Shown: positions 1 to 11,179 of the stretch, piece after piece
Layout of the letters: every line of letters starts with the position of its first letter
Numbering within the stretch: position 1 is the first letter of the stretch
Source of the DNA: Otis tarda
Lineage: Eukaryota; Chordata; Aves; Otidiformes; Otididae
Reading direction: 5' to 3'
Length of the DNA stretch: 64,000 bases
Assembly: GCA_026413225.1 (NCBI GenBank)
Contig: CM048557.1
Location: forward strand, 22,360,871 to 22,424,870
Made by a program: the position numbers and the translations under genes
The notes under the pieces: generated by a model
Databases searched by the model: none
What the model was told of the DNA's origin: nothing
What the model saw: only the letters and a program-made list of their open reading frames with translations

Positions 1-791
1 ATACAAGCCAGATTTTGGATATGGATTTGCTCATTTACAGTTTGAAGTCTTCATATTCAAAATTCTGCTTAGGCACATTGTAGAAATGAAAGAGAGCAAT
101 GAGGGTTTGAGCCGTTCACACTCTTATTTGGACAAAGGAATGCCCATGTTGAACTCCCTAAATATTTTTCTCTTCACGTGGAGGCTGTAAGTCATTTTGA
201 GTAACTCCATGTCTAGAAACTCAGTTTCTGGCACAGATGCCCATATGGAGACAACAGACAACAAGGAAAACAAAAATGAAATTTGTCCGTTAGAAAACAG
301 AGTTAAACAGATGAGAGGGTGTAGTAGGACTGACAATTCTGATTGCATGGAGATATGAGCTGCTCTTGATTTTTGGGAACTTTGAGTCTGTATTTTAAAG
401 CTCTGCCTTCCTGGATTTGCTGCACTGAATGATACTGGGTTGTCCTAGAGACAAGTGGGTGAAGAACAGTTGAATTTTCCCTTTGACTCTGTACCACGTA
501 GGAGGGCTGGCAGAGGTGTATTGAGTTTTCACTCAAAGGAAAGAATTTTGCAGGGAGCGGCAACACTAACAGCTGAACCAACTGGATTTCCTGATATTCT
601 GCAAATAGACATATCTTCTAACCAGCTTCCATTAGTAAACTTGCCCTTAGAGCTAGCAATATATACAAACAAAAACTTCACATGTCCCAATGTTATCCTT
701 AGTTATGTTAAAGTTTCCGCATACGTTCTAGAATGTGTTTGTCTTTCTTTGTGTTTCCTGAAGGGGAAAGGTTTTGCTTTCATTCTTTCAT
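1..791. other. Unannotated unique DNA
   Basis: No recognised gene, repeat or RNA. Open frames here on both strands are short and have no recognisable motif. Base composition is ordinary AT-leaning vertebrate DNA. Confidence 0.5.
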
Positions 792-908
792 TCTGAGCAA
801 CCTGATCTAGTCGGGGATGTCCCTGCTCCTTGTAGGGGGGTTGGACTAGATGACCTTTGAAGGTCCCTTCCAACCCTAAGCATTCTATGACTCTATAATT
901 CTATGATT
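792..908 (+). mobile_element. CR1 LINE, 3' tail fragment
   Basis: This stretch matches the last part of avian CR1. It begins with the end of ORF2 (gagcaacctgatctag, encoding the final residues and a stop) and runs through the conserved 3' untranslated block (ggttggactagatgaccttt, then aggtcccttccaacccta). It ends in the imperfect terminal repeat of the ATTCTATG type. It is heavily 5'-truncated, as is usual for CR1. The same block recurs at about 12.74-12.83 kb and, reversed, at 48.04-48.14 kb, which supports the call. Confidence 0.93.
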
Positions 909-3322
909 TTTTAGTACACGCCCACTTTGGTGCCAGATATAGGGTAGCTAAGATTTGAGTTGGATAAATGGCCATCCAAAATTCCTTACAGCCAAATTTC
1001 ATAGGTCATGCACTTGAAATAAGTCTCATATGATACCTCTTGTTCTATAGTCCTGGTATGAATCCAAGACACAAAGATGTTTAGGAGAAACTGTGGTTGT
1101 GGGAAGGAGAAGTGAAGCCTATCCAAACATTTGGAAAATGTACAGATTGTATTTTTGTTGTAAACTTTAAAAGCCTGTGATGTGGTTTCTGTTTTTTCCC
1201 CAGCTTTGATTTTCCCACATTAATAATTTTACTCATCAATTTGTTTTCCTTTGTCCTTCACTCAGCAGAAGCTTCATAAACCCTTTGCTGTTTATAGTTT
1301 CGGTATTTGTTGCAAGGTGAGGAAAATTGCTGCTCTTAGATCACAAAACGACACAAGTGCTGGGTATACATTTATCAGTTAGGGCCTCAGGTTTCCAAGC
1401 CAGAGCTGTGGAGCCTGTTCTTCACATGGGGCTCCTAAATAGATGTTGAAATTAGTGCTAAACCCATAATATGGCTGTTCACATGCTTGAATATCTGTAG
1501 GCTCATTATGGAATTAAAAAAAAAAATTCATGCAGGCAATGAGAGCTCTAAGGGCAGGGTGAGTACCTCATGTGCTTAGCACTGCATAGGTGCTTGGTAA
1601 GAGACCAAGAGAGTTTGCAGTTCAATATCTGTATTTCCTGGAGGCTTGTGTATTTCAACTGGAAGCTTATCATCTCAATATGTACACTTTTAATTCACAT
1701 AATTCTTTTAAAGCAGTCCTCCAAAACTCAGCTCTGCTGAAATTCAGTTCATTGAACATTCAGTTCATTGGTGTTACAGCAGGGAAGAATTTTTCAGAAA
1801 CAGATTTGAAACAGCCCAGCAAGTCTGCAGTGAAACTTTAACTTTTTTTTGATGCTCTAGGGAGAGATTAATTCTCCTCAATCACTTTTGATTTACCTAC
1901 AGCATAAAGGGAACTGCAGACACTTTAATAGCTGAATTGAAAGGTTGTTGAGTCACCATTATATCTCTGTGGTCTTTGTTCACTTGCTATTTTGCAGCTG
2001 CTTTACCATTATTCACTAAGTTGCCACAGAAATCTCTGATAGTTGTACTATGAGATTTTTATTTCCCTGGCAGTGGGAGAATCACAGTGCTAATCCAAAT
2101 CATTACTGCGAGCACCAGGAGGCTTTGCATTTAAAGTGCAGGTTGTACAGCAGAATCTGTAGCAGCAAGTAACTGTCTCCGAGTGTTAGGGAAGCGTATC
2201 CTGGGTTTTGTGTATGAAGGTCCCTACACTTCTGAACTGGGCTTTAGAGGGCTTACGTGAAATGTGCCTCGTCTGGGAACTGAGACCTTCATACTACTGT
2301 ATGATAAGTCATTAATAACTCTGTAAGTATGTTGTTATATCTCTGCATTTCAGCTATGTGAACTGAACTGGATTCTCTCTTAGGTACAGGCTGTAATTCG
2401 TTGAGTGGCACCAGATTACGTTGCATTGTCCTACTTATTTCTCAGAGATTATCGTGGAAGATGACTTCATGAGTCCTGAAGTACCTTCTACACTTTGGAA
2501 TGGTACACAGCCTGGAGTGCTGAGGAGAAACAGAATTGGTGTCTGCTACCTTTAGCTTTCTAGGTAGAAACTGTAGGGGCATAGGTTTTGGGTCATGAAT
2601 GGCTTTACCATGCGGGCCACGAGGTTTCCAGTACAGAGGCATGGGCTCAGCTGTTCCAATATAATCAGGTACAATGCGCCAAGACCTTATAACTTGCCAC
2701 GCTGTAAAGAAATGACTAAAATAAAATATTCTGAGGGGATTTTCCTGGTCTAACTGAAACAATGAGGAAAAGTTGATCCTTAATTCTGCTTTTCTTTCCA
2801 GTTCATATAAAGAGAGGAGCAAATCAGAGCAACTGCGTGCTACACAAGATCTCCCAATTACCCGTATGGCTGCAGGGAACCACAGCAGCAGTGTTACACA
2901 GTAAGTTCAAAAGAGACTTTAGGGAATTTTTTACTGTTCAGATGAGTAAAATTGGATAAAACAGCCGCCATTCTCATCTAGGAGTTTGAGAAGTAGTTTA
3001 TTTCATCATAACATTTCATTTCATAATCAGTCTGTGCAACTGTGAGAGCTTAAAGCATATTGTGTCAAGTCAGGCAGATCTAGTGCAGCTTTCTGACAAA
3101 GCAGGTTGGTAGGCTTATACAGGAGCTGGCCTGTTCTTTCCAAAACCAAAGGAGCAAATTGGTACATGCTTTAAACCTAGACACTTCAAAGTAGTTATAC
3201 GAGTGTCCCACTAACTGACCCCAGATGTGTTAGGAGTTTGGATCCCCTTATGCCATACATAGTCATTGATCAGGTACTAAACAAATTTGTATCTGGTGCC
3301 TCTTTTCTTGGGTGTGCAATTT
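909..3322. other. Unannotated unique DNA
   Basis: No repeat or RNA gene recognised. The only candidate of note is the minus-strand exon-like segment at 2550-2701, listed separately. A short pyrimidine-rich acceptor-like tract ends near 1265 and is followed by a GTGAGG at 1317, but the interval is too short to judge. Confidence 0.45.
2550..2701 (-). other. Exon-like open segment, unassigned
   Basis: Read on the minus strand, a T-rich tract ending in tttctttacag is followed by a 152-base open segment that ends AAAG before GTAGCA. The frame takes two bases to complete a split codon and then gives 50 codons. The peptide contains SWRIVPDYIGTAEPMP and YWKPRGPHGKAIHDPKP, rich in Trp, Pro and charged residues, and does not look like low-complexity translation. 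The open frame continues beyond the donor to a stop near 2442. I do not recognise the family. The donor is only moderate, and no partner exon is evident nearby on the same strand. It could be a real exon of a small basic protein or a chance frame. Confidence 0.22.
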
Positions 3323-3327
3323 ATGAT
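3323..3327. repeat. Target-site duplication, left copy (ATGAT)
   Basis: ATGAT directly precedes the TGT start of the LTR, and the same five bases follow its ACA end at 4454-4458. A 5-bp duplication fits the usual size for ERVL-type avian endogenous retroviruses. A 5-bp match alone can arise by chance, but it sits exactly at the TG...CA boundaries. Confidence 0.6.
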
Positions 3328-3779
3328 TGTATTTGGTTTTGGTAGTGGTGGGTCCACAGGGGTGGCTTCTGTGAGGAGCTGCTAGAAGCTGCCCCTGTAT
3401 CCAGTAGGTTCACTGCTAGCTGCTGGCTCCAAGACGGACCCACCACTGGCCAAGGCCGAGCCCATCAGTGATGGTGGTAGCACCTCTGTGACAACGTATT
3501 TAAGAAGGGAAAAAAAAAAAAACTGGGCAAGAGAAATTGTAGCTGAAGATAGGAGTGAGAATATGTGAGAGAAACAACTCTGCAGACACCAAGGTCAGTG
3601 AAGAAGGAGGGGGAGGAGATGTTCCAGGTGCCAGAGCAGAGATTCCCCTGTAGCCTGTGGTGCAGACCATGGTGAAGCAGGCTGTCCTCCTGCAGCCCAT
3701 GGAGGCCTATGGAGGAGCAGAGATCCACCTGCAGCCCGTTGAGGACTCCACACCAGAGCACGCAAATGTGTGTGAAAGA

Positions 3780-4048
3780 TGCTGTGATCCTGTGGGAAGC
3801 CTGTGCTGGAGCAGGCTCCTGGCAGGACCTGTGGAGAGGAGCCCATGCTGGAGCAAGTTTGTTGGTAGGACTTGTGACCCCGTGGGGGATCCACACTGGA
3901 GCAGTCTGTTCCTGAAGGACTGCACCCCATGGAAGGGACACATGCTGGAGCAGTTCGTGAAGAACTGCAGCCCATGGGATGGACTTACACTGGAGAAGTT
4001 TGTGGAGAACTGTCTCCTGTGGGAGAGACCCCACACTGGAGCAGGGGA
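3780..4048 (+). repeat. Degenerate 45-bp tandem repeat inside the LTR
   Basis: Three adjacent units of exactly 45 bases run 3914-3958, 3959-4003 and 4004-4048. Each carries gaactg-like, cc(c/t)(a/g)tgg and (c/t)actggag(c/a)ag cores. A fourth, looser unit is at 3869-3913, and weaker ones extend back to about 3780. Because the period is divisible by three, the plus frame reads as a repeating Cys-x-x-Trp ... Leu-Glu-x-Phe-Val pattern. It occupies the U3-like part of the LTR, upstream of the TATA-like box. Confidence 0.75.
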
Positions 4049-4215
4049 AGAGTGTGAGGAGTCCTCCCCTTGAGGAGGAAGGAGCGGCAGAGAGAATGTG
4101 TGATGAACTGACCACAACCCCCATTCCCTGTCCCCCTGCACTGCTGGCAGGAGGAGGTAGAGAAATCCAGAGTAAAGATGAGCCCAGGAAGAAGGGAGAC
4201 TTGAGGAGAAGGTGT

Positions 4216-4222
4216 TATAAAA
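4216..4222 (+). promoter_or_regulatory. TATA-like box of the LTR
   Basis: TATAAAA lies about 45 bases before AATAAA and at the start of a T-rich stretch, which fits the U3/R boundary layout of a retroviral LTR. Whether it still promotes transcription cannot be seen. Confidence 0.4.
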
Positions 4223-4263
4223 TTTAGTTTTATTTCTCATTATCCTGCTCTGATTTCATTGGT

Positions 4264-4269
4264 AATAAA
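4264..4269 (+). terminator. Polyadenylation signal of the LTR
   Basis: AATAAA in ggtaataaattaaattc, followed by T-rich and GT-rich sequence. The position downstream of the TATA-like box is as expected for the R region of an LTR. Confidence 0.5.
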
Positions 4270-4453
4270 TTAAATTCATTTTCCCTGAGTCAACTCTGTA
4301 TTGCCCGTGATGGTTATTGGTGAATGGTCTCTTCCTGTCCTTATCTCAACCCACAAGCTTTTTTGTTGTATTTTCTCTCCCCTGTCCAGCTGAGAATGGG
4401 AGTGATAGAGTGACTTTGGGCATCTGGTGTCCAGCTAGGGTCAACCCACCACA

Positions 4454-4458
4454 ATGAT
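4454..4458. repeat. Target-site duplication, right copy (ATGAT)
   Basis: Second copy of ATGAT, immediately after the ACA end of the LTR, pairing with 3323-3327. Confidence 0.6.
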
Positions 4459-6170
4459 GCATAGGATTACTCTTTTTATTGCTTGAAGGGAAAGGAAAAT
4501 TATTTTTAGAATAGTGTGTGTGTTTGGAGGTGAGGTAGAAGAAGCAATCATGTTGTATTTTTTCCTCTTTTTTCAAATAAGTCCATTGATGTAATGCTTG
4601 CAATGATGCTTGCAACCCCGGCTTCAGTGTCTCTGTGCTAGCACAGGCAAAAAAAAAAAAGAAATGGATTGCAAGCCTGGATCTCACTTGTGCTCTCCTC
4701 TGAGTTCAGAATTAAAATTAACTGTAAACAAAAGCAACAGTGTTTCCCTTACCCATTTCTCCTGGGAGAAAGGGAAATAAGAAAGAAACAGCGTAATACT
4801 GAAAAAACTCCATGTTTTTAGAATTGTCTCTCATAGCCAGCAGTCTGGGGAATAGTCTTGGAAAAGGGATTTCTTTCTAAGAACCTAATTGGTTCTTCAC
4901 CTGCCCACAGGCTTTGTGTTCTCCTCTCTATCTCAGGTCTTTTGTAAGCCTGTTTCCCATTGTTGACTGCAAGGATGATAGACAAGGATGAAAAATAGTA
5001 GGGTGTGTGAATATATCTGGCCAGATTTCTGTCCTTGCCCTAATGGATGGTGAGAGATTAGCAGCAAGAGGAGGAAACAATCTACATTGTCATCGTTCAT
5101 GTAAATGCCTAAATAACAAGAAAATTGTCTGTAAGCAAAGGTATCTTAATGTAATGGCTTTCAAACTGCTATCCACAAGGCTTCAGTTGACCTACAAGGC
5201 AAATGCTTGAAGTGGTCTGAGGTGTGCTAAGGTATGCTGTAGATGTTTAGTTGCTTAGTTATGCAAAGCATGTTAAATTGCATGGCTGCGTTGGTTTATG
5301 TAACATAGTTCCCTTCCAGATTGTCCAAGCAATTAGAAATCAAGGCTTGCTCAGTACAGTTCTGGCACTCTGCTTTTCTCTGGGTGAAAGTAGTGGGCAG
5401 CAGGGGAAAAGGTGTTTTTCATGTGTGCCCATTGCAAGAACTCCCATCTGCACAGATCTTGTATGATTGATGCAGTTGCGATCACCTGATATAAGAAATC
5501 TTGGTGCCTTCTGTAGCATGTGTGGCTTCAAAGAACAAGGATTCTCTTCTGATACCTGTTTTACACCTCTTTTTGTTGACTGGAGGTCATTCTTATTGCA
5601 GTGGTATGAGAGAAGAAAGAATCTATCCCTATGTGTTTTGCAGCATCTGCAGTTTAATTTAAACTCTGCTATGAAATAGAAATGAGATCTTGGAAATGCT
5701 AGGTATCATTAGGCTCCTGGTATTTACCAGGAGCACCATCTGCTTCAGTACACAATGGATAGCTGATCAGCTCATTTCTGTAGCAGGAGGTACCATGGTG
5801 TTACTGTGAGTGGATAATACTGATCCCAGTTCTCTACTAGTGTAAAAGGAAAGAAAACAGGGCTTTAAGAGGGTGTACAAGTATTTCAATCCTTTGTAAA
5901 TGGCTGTGATCGTGTTTTGTTGTGCTATCTAAATGCAGTAATAAAAGCATTTGGCCCATTAGCTCCTTCTTGACCCAGTTGTACGTGAGGATGATGCCCT
6001 CACCCATCAGGCTGTAAGGTCTTGTCTCCATTAATGACAGCAGATGATTGACTCTTCTGTTGCTAAGTGTTTGGTTCAGAAAAGATGGTTTGTTAAAGTG
6101 CTGAACCTAACACTTTTTAATTTTTTTTTTTTCCTGCACAGCCAAGATGAGGAATGCAGTCAAAACCACC

Positions 6171-6189
6171 TTTTTTTTTTTTTTTTTTT
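6171..6189. repeat. Poly-T tract (19 T)
   Basis: Nineteen consecutive T after CC. A second T12 tract is at 6121-6132. No retrotransposon body is recognisable upstream or downstream. Confidence 0.9.
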
Positions 6190-8016
6190 CCTCTGAAATT
6201 CAGTTTTGAGAGCAGATACTTTTAGAAATTTGTATGGGCAAGTAGGGACTGGTCATAGTATTAAAGTGGAAAAACCTTCTCCTAATCCAGTTTGTGCCAA
6301 AAGGTGCTTGTTGTTAAAATGCTCAAATACATGTATCTAAAAGCATGCTGAAGTGGTTTGTTCTTAGCATGTGTTACGCATCCACAGCTCTCATTAGCTT
6401 TGGCTGGACCAGTTCTTCGACTTTTGTTTATTTAGCAACCAGATTTAACACTACATTCTTTTATGCCTGTCAAGCACATGGAGTAGAGAGGAAACCTTGT
6501 AACGATCAGATGAGGTAAGTTCTTGACCAGAAGAAGTAAGATGACAAGATATCAAAGAGTTCTAGAATTGTTGTGTTTATTAAAGGAATTACATGCTTGA
6601 ATCAAGAAGGAGCTTGGGCTGCTGGCAGAGGGAAATATGAACTGGTGGACACATAGTGTTTTAAATAGCCACGGTACAAAGGCAAAATTTAGCAAATAAG
6701 GGTATTGAAGTTTTTGGTGTTTCTGGGTATGGGTTCTTCAGCTTACAATATTACTTTCAATTTTATAGCTCTAAGCCAGAAGCTGGGGAAACTGTGGATG
6801 CTGACCCATTGATAACTAGTATTATGTATAACCTGTATTCAGTCTGAAATCTTTTCCCTTTAAAATGAGGAAATCAATGAGCACAGGAATGTGAGAACAA
6901 TGCATTGTATTACTTCATATTTTTAATCTTTTTTTTAGCATCTCCAGTCTCTTATTTATCTTCCTACAGAATTACTTGTGCACAAGTCCATCTGCTAGGT
7001 TGCATCTGGGAAAAAACACAGATTCATCTGGAGAACATCTGATGTGACACTTAGGAAGCATTTTTTTTCTTGACCGATGTCAGCTAGTCAACATTATTTA
7101 AGGTGTAAGCTCGTAAGCTGGCATGTTGAATGGCTCTTTCTAGTTCTTCTTTTCCTAGATTCCTGCTAGACTTCTAGAACTCCTTGCTGTTCTGCACTGA
7201 AGCTGTCTATTTTAATTCTGCACTGACACCCAATGTTCTTAGATTGCCTGAGGAAACTGGTAGCATTTATAGACTGCCAGTCCAGCTGAGATTCAGGAGG
7301 GATGCATACCTTTCTGAGGACCCACCCTCTCTGGCCTGCATGAAATCTTGAAGATCCTTGGCTTTGTGGATAGACCGAGTTGAATGCTGTGGTGAGAATG
7401 AGTTGATGGAGGTAACTGGGTGATAGAGAAAAAGCAGATCTTCCTGCTATATCGTGGTGGGGCTCTTGGTCTGGTGGCATATGTTTTAATGTCATTTTGA
7501 GACCAAAGCCAGGAGATTGGAAAGAGTGCTAACTTCTTAGAACCTGGTGATGGAGTGCTGCCTCCGCAGAGCTGCCCTGCTACACTTGTTGGTGCTAATT
7601 AGTTTGTGTCTGTTGAGCTTCCTTGTGACTCAATCTGTTCTAATTAACACTTCCCTGTAGATTGCTGCTGAACAGCAGAAATCTCATTCATTTGTGACAC
7701 ACATTTCACCATCCCAGGGAGACAAATATATTTTGTTGACAAAGGTGCTGATAACACTTTGGACTGCCGTTTAGTGTGTGTGTCTCAGAGATGGAGAGAG
7801 GTGACAAGACAGCCTGAGTGGGAGAACGGAGTTAAAAATAACACAAAGAATTGCAGCTGCAGTTTGTCTGCCAGTTTGAATTGTTTGAGCCCCAGACTGT
7901 GTGATACTCTGTCTGCTCCAGACAATTACAGGCAGTGTTTATTCCTTCTATCTCTGCCTCTTTATCCTGTGTAGTAACATGAAAAGATACAATTGTTAGA
8001 ATGAGAAGCTTCAGAA

Positions 8017-8112
8017 TTATATATATACTGTGTATATATATATATAAACACACTATATACAGACAGAGTGTCTGTCTCTCTATGTAGTAATCTCTCTATG
8101 TAGTATATATAA
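8017..8112. repeat. AT/TG microsatellite with a duplicated 16-mer
   Basis: A run of alternating TA and TG (tatatatactgtgtatata) is followed by two tandem copies of tctctctatgtagta(a), at 8075-8090 and 8091-8105, and then more TA repeats. It is a typical slippage-prone locus and likely polymorphic in length. Confidence 0.85.
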
Positions 8113-10198
8113 TTTCTTTTAAAAAAGAAAAAATCAGGAGCTACTCTATTAGTTGAATATAAACCTTGCAAATAGAATATACCTGAAACTGCTGCAAAAC
8201 TTGCATCAGAGGCTGCAGCATCCAGGGACCTTGCAACAGATTTTAGAAATAATTTGCAACTGAGTATATGAGACCTTTTTCACCTGGGCTGTGGCAGCTG
8301 TCAGTGAGGCTGTCTGCTGCAGCAGAGAAAGGAGTAATTGCAAAAGGCAGTCTGACTCCATAGGTAATGATGAAACAGCATTGGGTGGGGAGACATGTGC
8401 TATTTCCATCCCAGCAAAGAACTGTGGAAATTCTGGAAAGTCTTCCTCTGCCACCATAACTCCTTCTGCACCCCCTCCGTAGACACAGTCTATGGAGACT
8501 GAAGCCTATCTGAAAGTGGGAAGTCCTAGCCCAAGAGCTAGGGCATTTGGTTCCTTCTAGTAGAAGGTGACACCGACTAGAAGGCACCACCCTTCTAGTT
8601 TACATGATCTACTCTATGTAAAAGTCCATATCTTATAGTTAAAACCTTTGAAGTCAGAATTTTCTGTGGATGTTAACTTGTGCCCTTCGTGAGCTGGGCT
8701 TTTCCTCATGGTTTTGGTCTTTCCCCTTCTCTCCATCTTGTATCATTGCTTTCTGTGTGGGCTTTGTGTTTTACTGCTGTTCTATAGCATAACGAAAGCT
8801 CCTCTGGAAATGCAAAAGGCAATTTTTCTGCCTTAATGGCTATCTCAGAATGACTTTGCTTTTGCCATTTATCTTCAATCCTTTCTGCAACAGAACAAAT
8901 GGCTCATCTCATAGTGTTGTTTCCTTTAGCCATTTCTGTGTTGACAATGCCAATACACTGCGGTATGCCAGAAACTATACTTTTGTTCCACACTACTCAT
9001 TTCCCCTGGTCCAGTTAGTAGTGATTCTAAGCATCACTTACATCCCTAAGAAAGCTGAAGAGACCAGCTTAAAATTGACAAGGACAAAATGAGCCCTGAA
9101 CCCTCTAGTACAGCAGATGATGTATGAAGCCTGTACAGAGTTCTCTGAATTTTGGTGATATTGGACTCCAGTTCAGGTTTTTATGGCCATGGGTTGCCTT
9201 TGCAGCCTCACTTACATAAAATTGAAGGCTCTTTGTATCAAGGACAATCTCTGTTGTTAAAATGACTTCCAGAAGTGACTTTGGGCACCCATTCAACCCT
9301 GGACTGCCTTTGGGGAATCCAAGCCAAGCTATAGCTGTCTTCACCACAGTAAAGAGATGTTAACAGGATCCCAGCAGAAGAATAAATTATGAAGCAGAGC
9401 AATCTGCTCACCTTACACAGACCAATACTGAACTAATAGCTTAGCTTTGCCACCAGGGAGTAGTTGTCCATTGTCTTTCCATCTGCCCTTTTGTCTCAGC
9501 TTGATTAGAAATGGATTGAGTGGTGGCATATTGATGTGGCTGCAAATGGAGATTTAACTAATGCTTAGTCATTTTAAAAGAGTTTTTGCAACAAATAGGT
9601 TTGAAGAGTGGATGTTTAAACAGGAAGCTCCCTGTTTTGAAGCAACATTTTTCCGTTCTCTTTCTTCTCTTCCTGCGTTTTCTTTCTGTTGAGCTACCCT
9701 TCCCCTGCTTAATCTGAAGGGAAAATGTTAAACTATGGCAAATGTCATGGAAAAGCCTACCAGCCCAAGAACAAAATCTTCATGGGATCAGGAAAAAGCA
9801 AGTGATTTGCTTGATTTGATGGGCAAGTATTTACCTTACCTTTTATAAATCAAAAAGCATTATTACAGCTTATGGGCTCCATCTAATGCTCATGTCACTT
9901 TTCCTATCCCCAGTATAAGCCATATTTTGCTTTAGTAGTAAGTTGTATACAAAAAAAAAAAGGCACAAAATAATTGGAAACTCAAGTGATAACATCTTTG
10001 CAGTTTGCAGTTGGTAGAATATAGACCTTCAGTGTTTCCCATGCCAGGCCTCCTCATGGAGGGATAGCCTAGCTTTAGAAATACCGCTCTGCTCTTGTAG
10101 AGCTGATCAGCTTTCCCATACTGAGAGCAGAGGCCTGACTCCTCTCGTGCTGAGGTGAGAACAGTGTAATTCAAAAATTAATCAAAATAGCTCCCAGT

Positions 10199-10232
10199 AG
10201 GTATACATAGGTATAGATATAGGTATACATAA
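10199..10232. repeat. Short GGTATA-type tandem repeat
   Basis: Alternating blocks of ggtatacata and ggtatagata, about three imperfect copies. Confidence 0.6.
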
Positions 10233-10781
10233 CAGGAGTTTCTGGCTTCTCTTTTCACTTTAACTTTAGCATTTTTATTGGAGATACTTGGCACTGGGTG
10301 AAGCATCCATACTGGTGACCTAAGCAACATCATCTACTTTAAAGCATCTGTTTCATTAACCCTTTGCCCACTGCTGCATGTTGAAAACACAAAGTGCTTC
10401 TCCAGCCACTTTGAAGCACAAAGAACAAGAGCATTACTTCAGCCACTTCTTTCTTTTTTCAGTGACTGCTTCATTGCTCTGTTGTTGCATTATCTTCATT
10501 TCAGTGCACTTGTGAAGAAACACAGGCATATGGCAGGAGGCTAGGGAAGCCTGGGATGTGGGAGCATAGAGCCATTCCTCATTCAGAGATGCTGAGGCAT
10601 TTGTGTAGGACTGGCACATGAAGTCCTCTCACAGTGCAGATAAGCTGAATCTTTTTCCTCTTCTCTCATGTAAGATGAAAGCATTCTGTATAAATTCAGG
10701 CAGCTTTTCTTTTTGGTTTAATTTCTAGTAAAACAAAGCAGTAATTCATTTTCAGAATAAACAGCTCAGTAATCATGGCTC

Positions 10782-10865
10782 TCACTCTGTAAGCTTCGGC
10801 ATGCTTCCTCCAAAACAGAACATGTGAAGTGGTATGTTAGTTGCTCATTGTATTGATTTAATGAG
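10782..10865 (+). repeat. Inverted repeat, left arm (84 bp)
   Basis: Reads tcactctgtaagcttc at its outer end and attgatttaatgag at its inner end. Its reverse complement is found at 11084-11179. By hand alignment 81 of 84 bases match; the three differences are all G here versus A in the reverse complement of the other arm. This arm lacks 12 bases present in the right arm, at a CTTC direct repeat, which suggests a slippage deletion. Confidence 0.93.
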
Positions 10866-10936
10866 GCCATCTTAATTTATGATAGTTCGGGTTTAACAGC
10901 AGTCTCCTCCATAAATCCTCATGCTTCCATTTTCTA

Positions 10937-10958
10937 CTAGCATCTTCCTAGCATCTTC
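10937..10958. repeat. 11-bp tandem duplication (CTAGCATCTTC x2)
   Basis: Two perfect adjacent copies, lying in the loop between the arms of the large inverted repeat. Confidence 0.85.
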
Positions 10959-11083
10959 AGTGGACTTGCCTACATGCTACGTACTTTTTGCACCTTAATT
11001 TAAAAAAAGGGAAAAAAGATCAGCATTCAGAACAGGCAGTAATAAAAAGCCAGGTAACAATACTTTGCTCTATATTCTGTGTT

Positions 11084-11179
11084 CTCATTAAATCAATACA
11101 ATGAGCAATTAACATACCATTTCACATGTTCTGTTTTGGAGGAAGGTCTGTCAGAAGCATGCTGAAGCTTACAGAGTGA
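11084..11179 (-). repeat. Inverted repeat, right arm (96 bp)
   Basis: Reverse complement of 10782-10865 with a 12-base insertion (gaaggtctgtca region, around 11142-11154) and three single-base differences. It is separated from the left arm by a 218-bp loop. No target-site duplication or transposase-like termini are visible outside the arms. Confidence 0.93.

Larger units (their letters stand above)
3328..4453 (+). mobile_element. Solo LTR of an avian endogenous retrovirus
   Basis: The element is about 1.13 kb, starts TGT and ends ACA. Near its ends, gtggtgggtc (left) and gacccaccac-like sequence (right, gtcaacccaccaca) form imperfect terminal inverted repeats. ATGAT flanks both sides. Inside are a purine-rich stretch, a ladder of about 45-bp repeats (3780-4048), a TATAAAA at 4216 and an AATAAA at 4264. 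I recognise the 3' third (typed by ttatttctcattatcctgct and the terminal tgtccagct block) as a common avian LTR but cannot give its library name. No gag, pol, env or second LTR is present, so it is a solo LTR left by recombination. Frames of 138 and 219 codons inside it are not viral genes. Confidence 0.82.
4459..10781. other. Unannotated unique DNA with simple repeats
   Basis: No gene, RNA or dispersed repeat recognised. It contains T-tracts at 6121-6132 and 6171-6189, the microsatellite at 8017-8112 and a short GTATAC-type repeat near 10199-10232. A 79-base open segment at 6436-6514 has a T-rich acceptor (ttttgtttatttag) and a consensus donor (GAG before GTAAGT), but it is too short to call coding. 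Confidence 0.45.

Noticed and set aside
2866-2904. Short start MAAGNHSSSVT resembling an olfactory-receptor N-terminus
   Set aside because: A stop follows after 12 codons and no receptor sequence continues in any frame.
3465-4124. Minus-strand frame of 219 codons
   Set aside because: It lies wholly within the solo LTR, opposite the 45-bp repeats; the openness comes from the repeat period, not from a gene.
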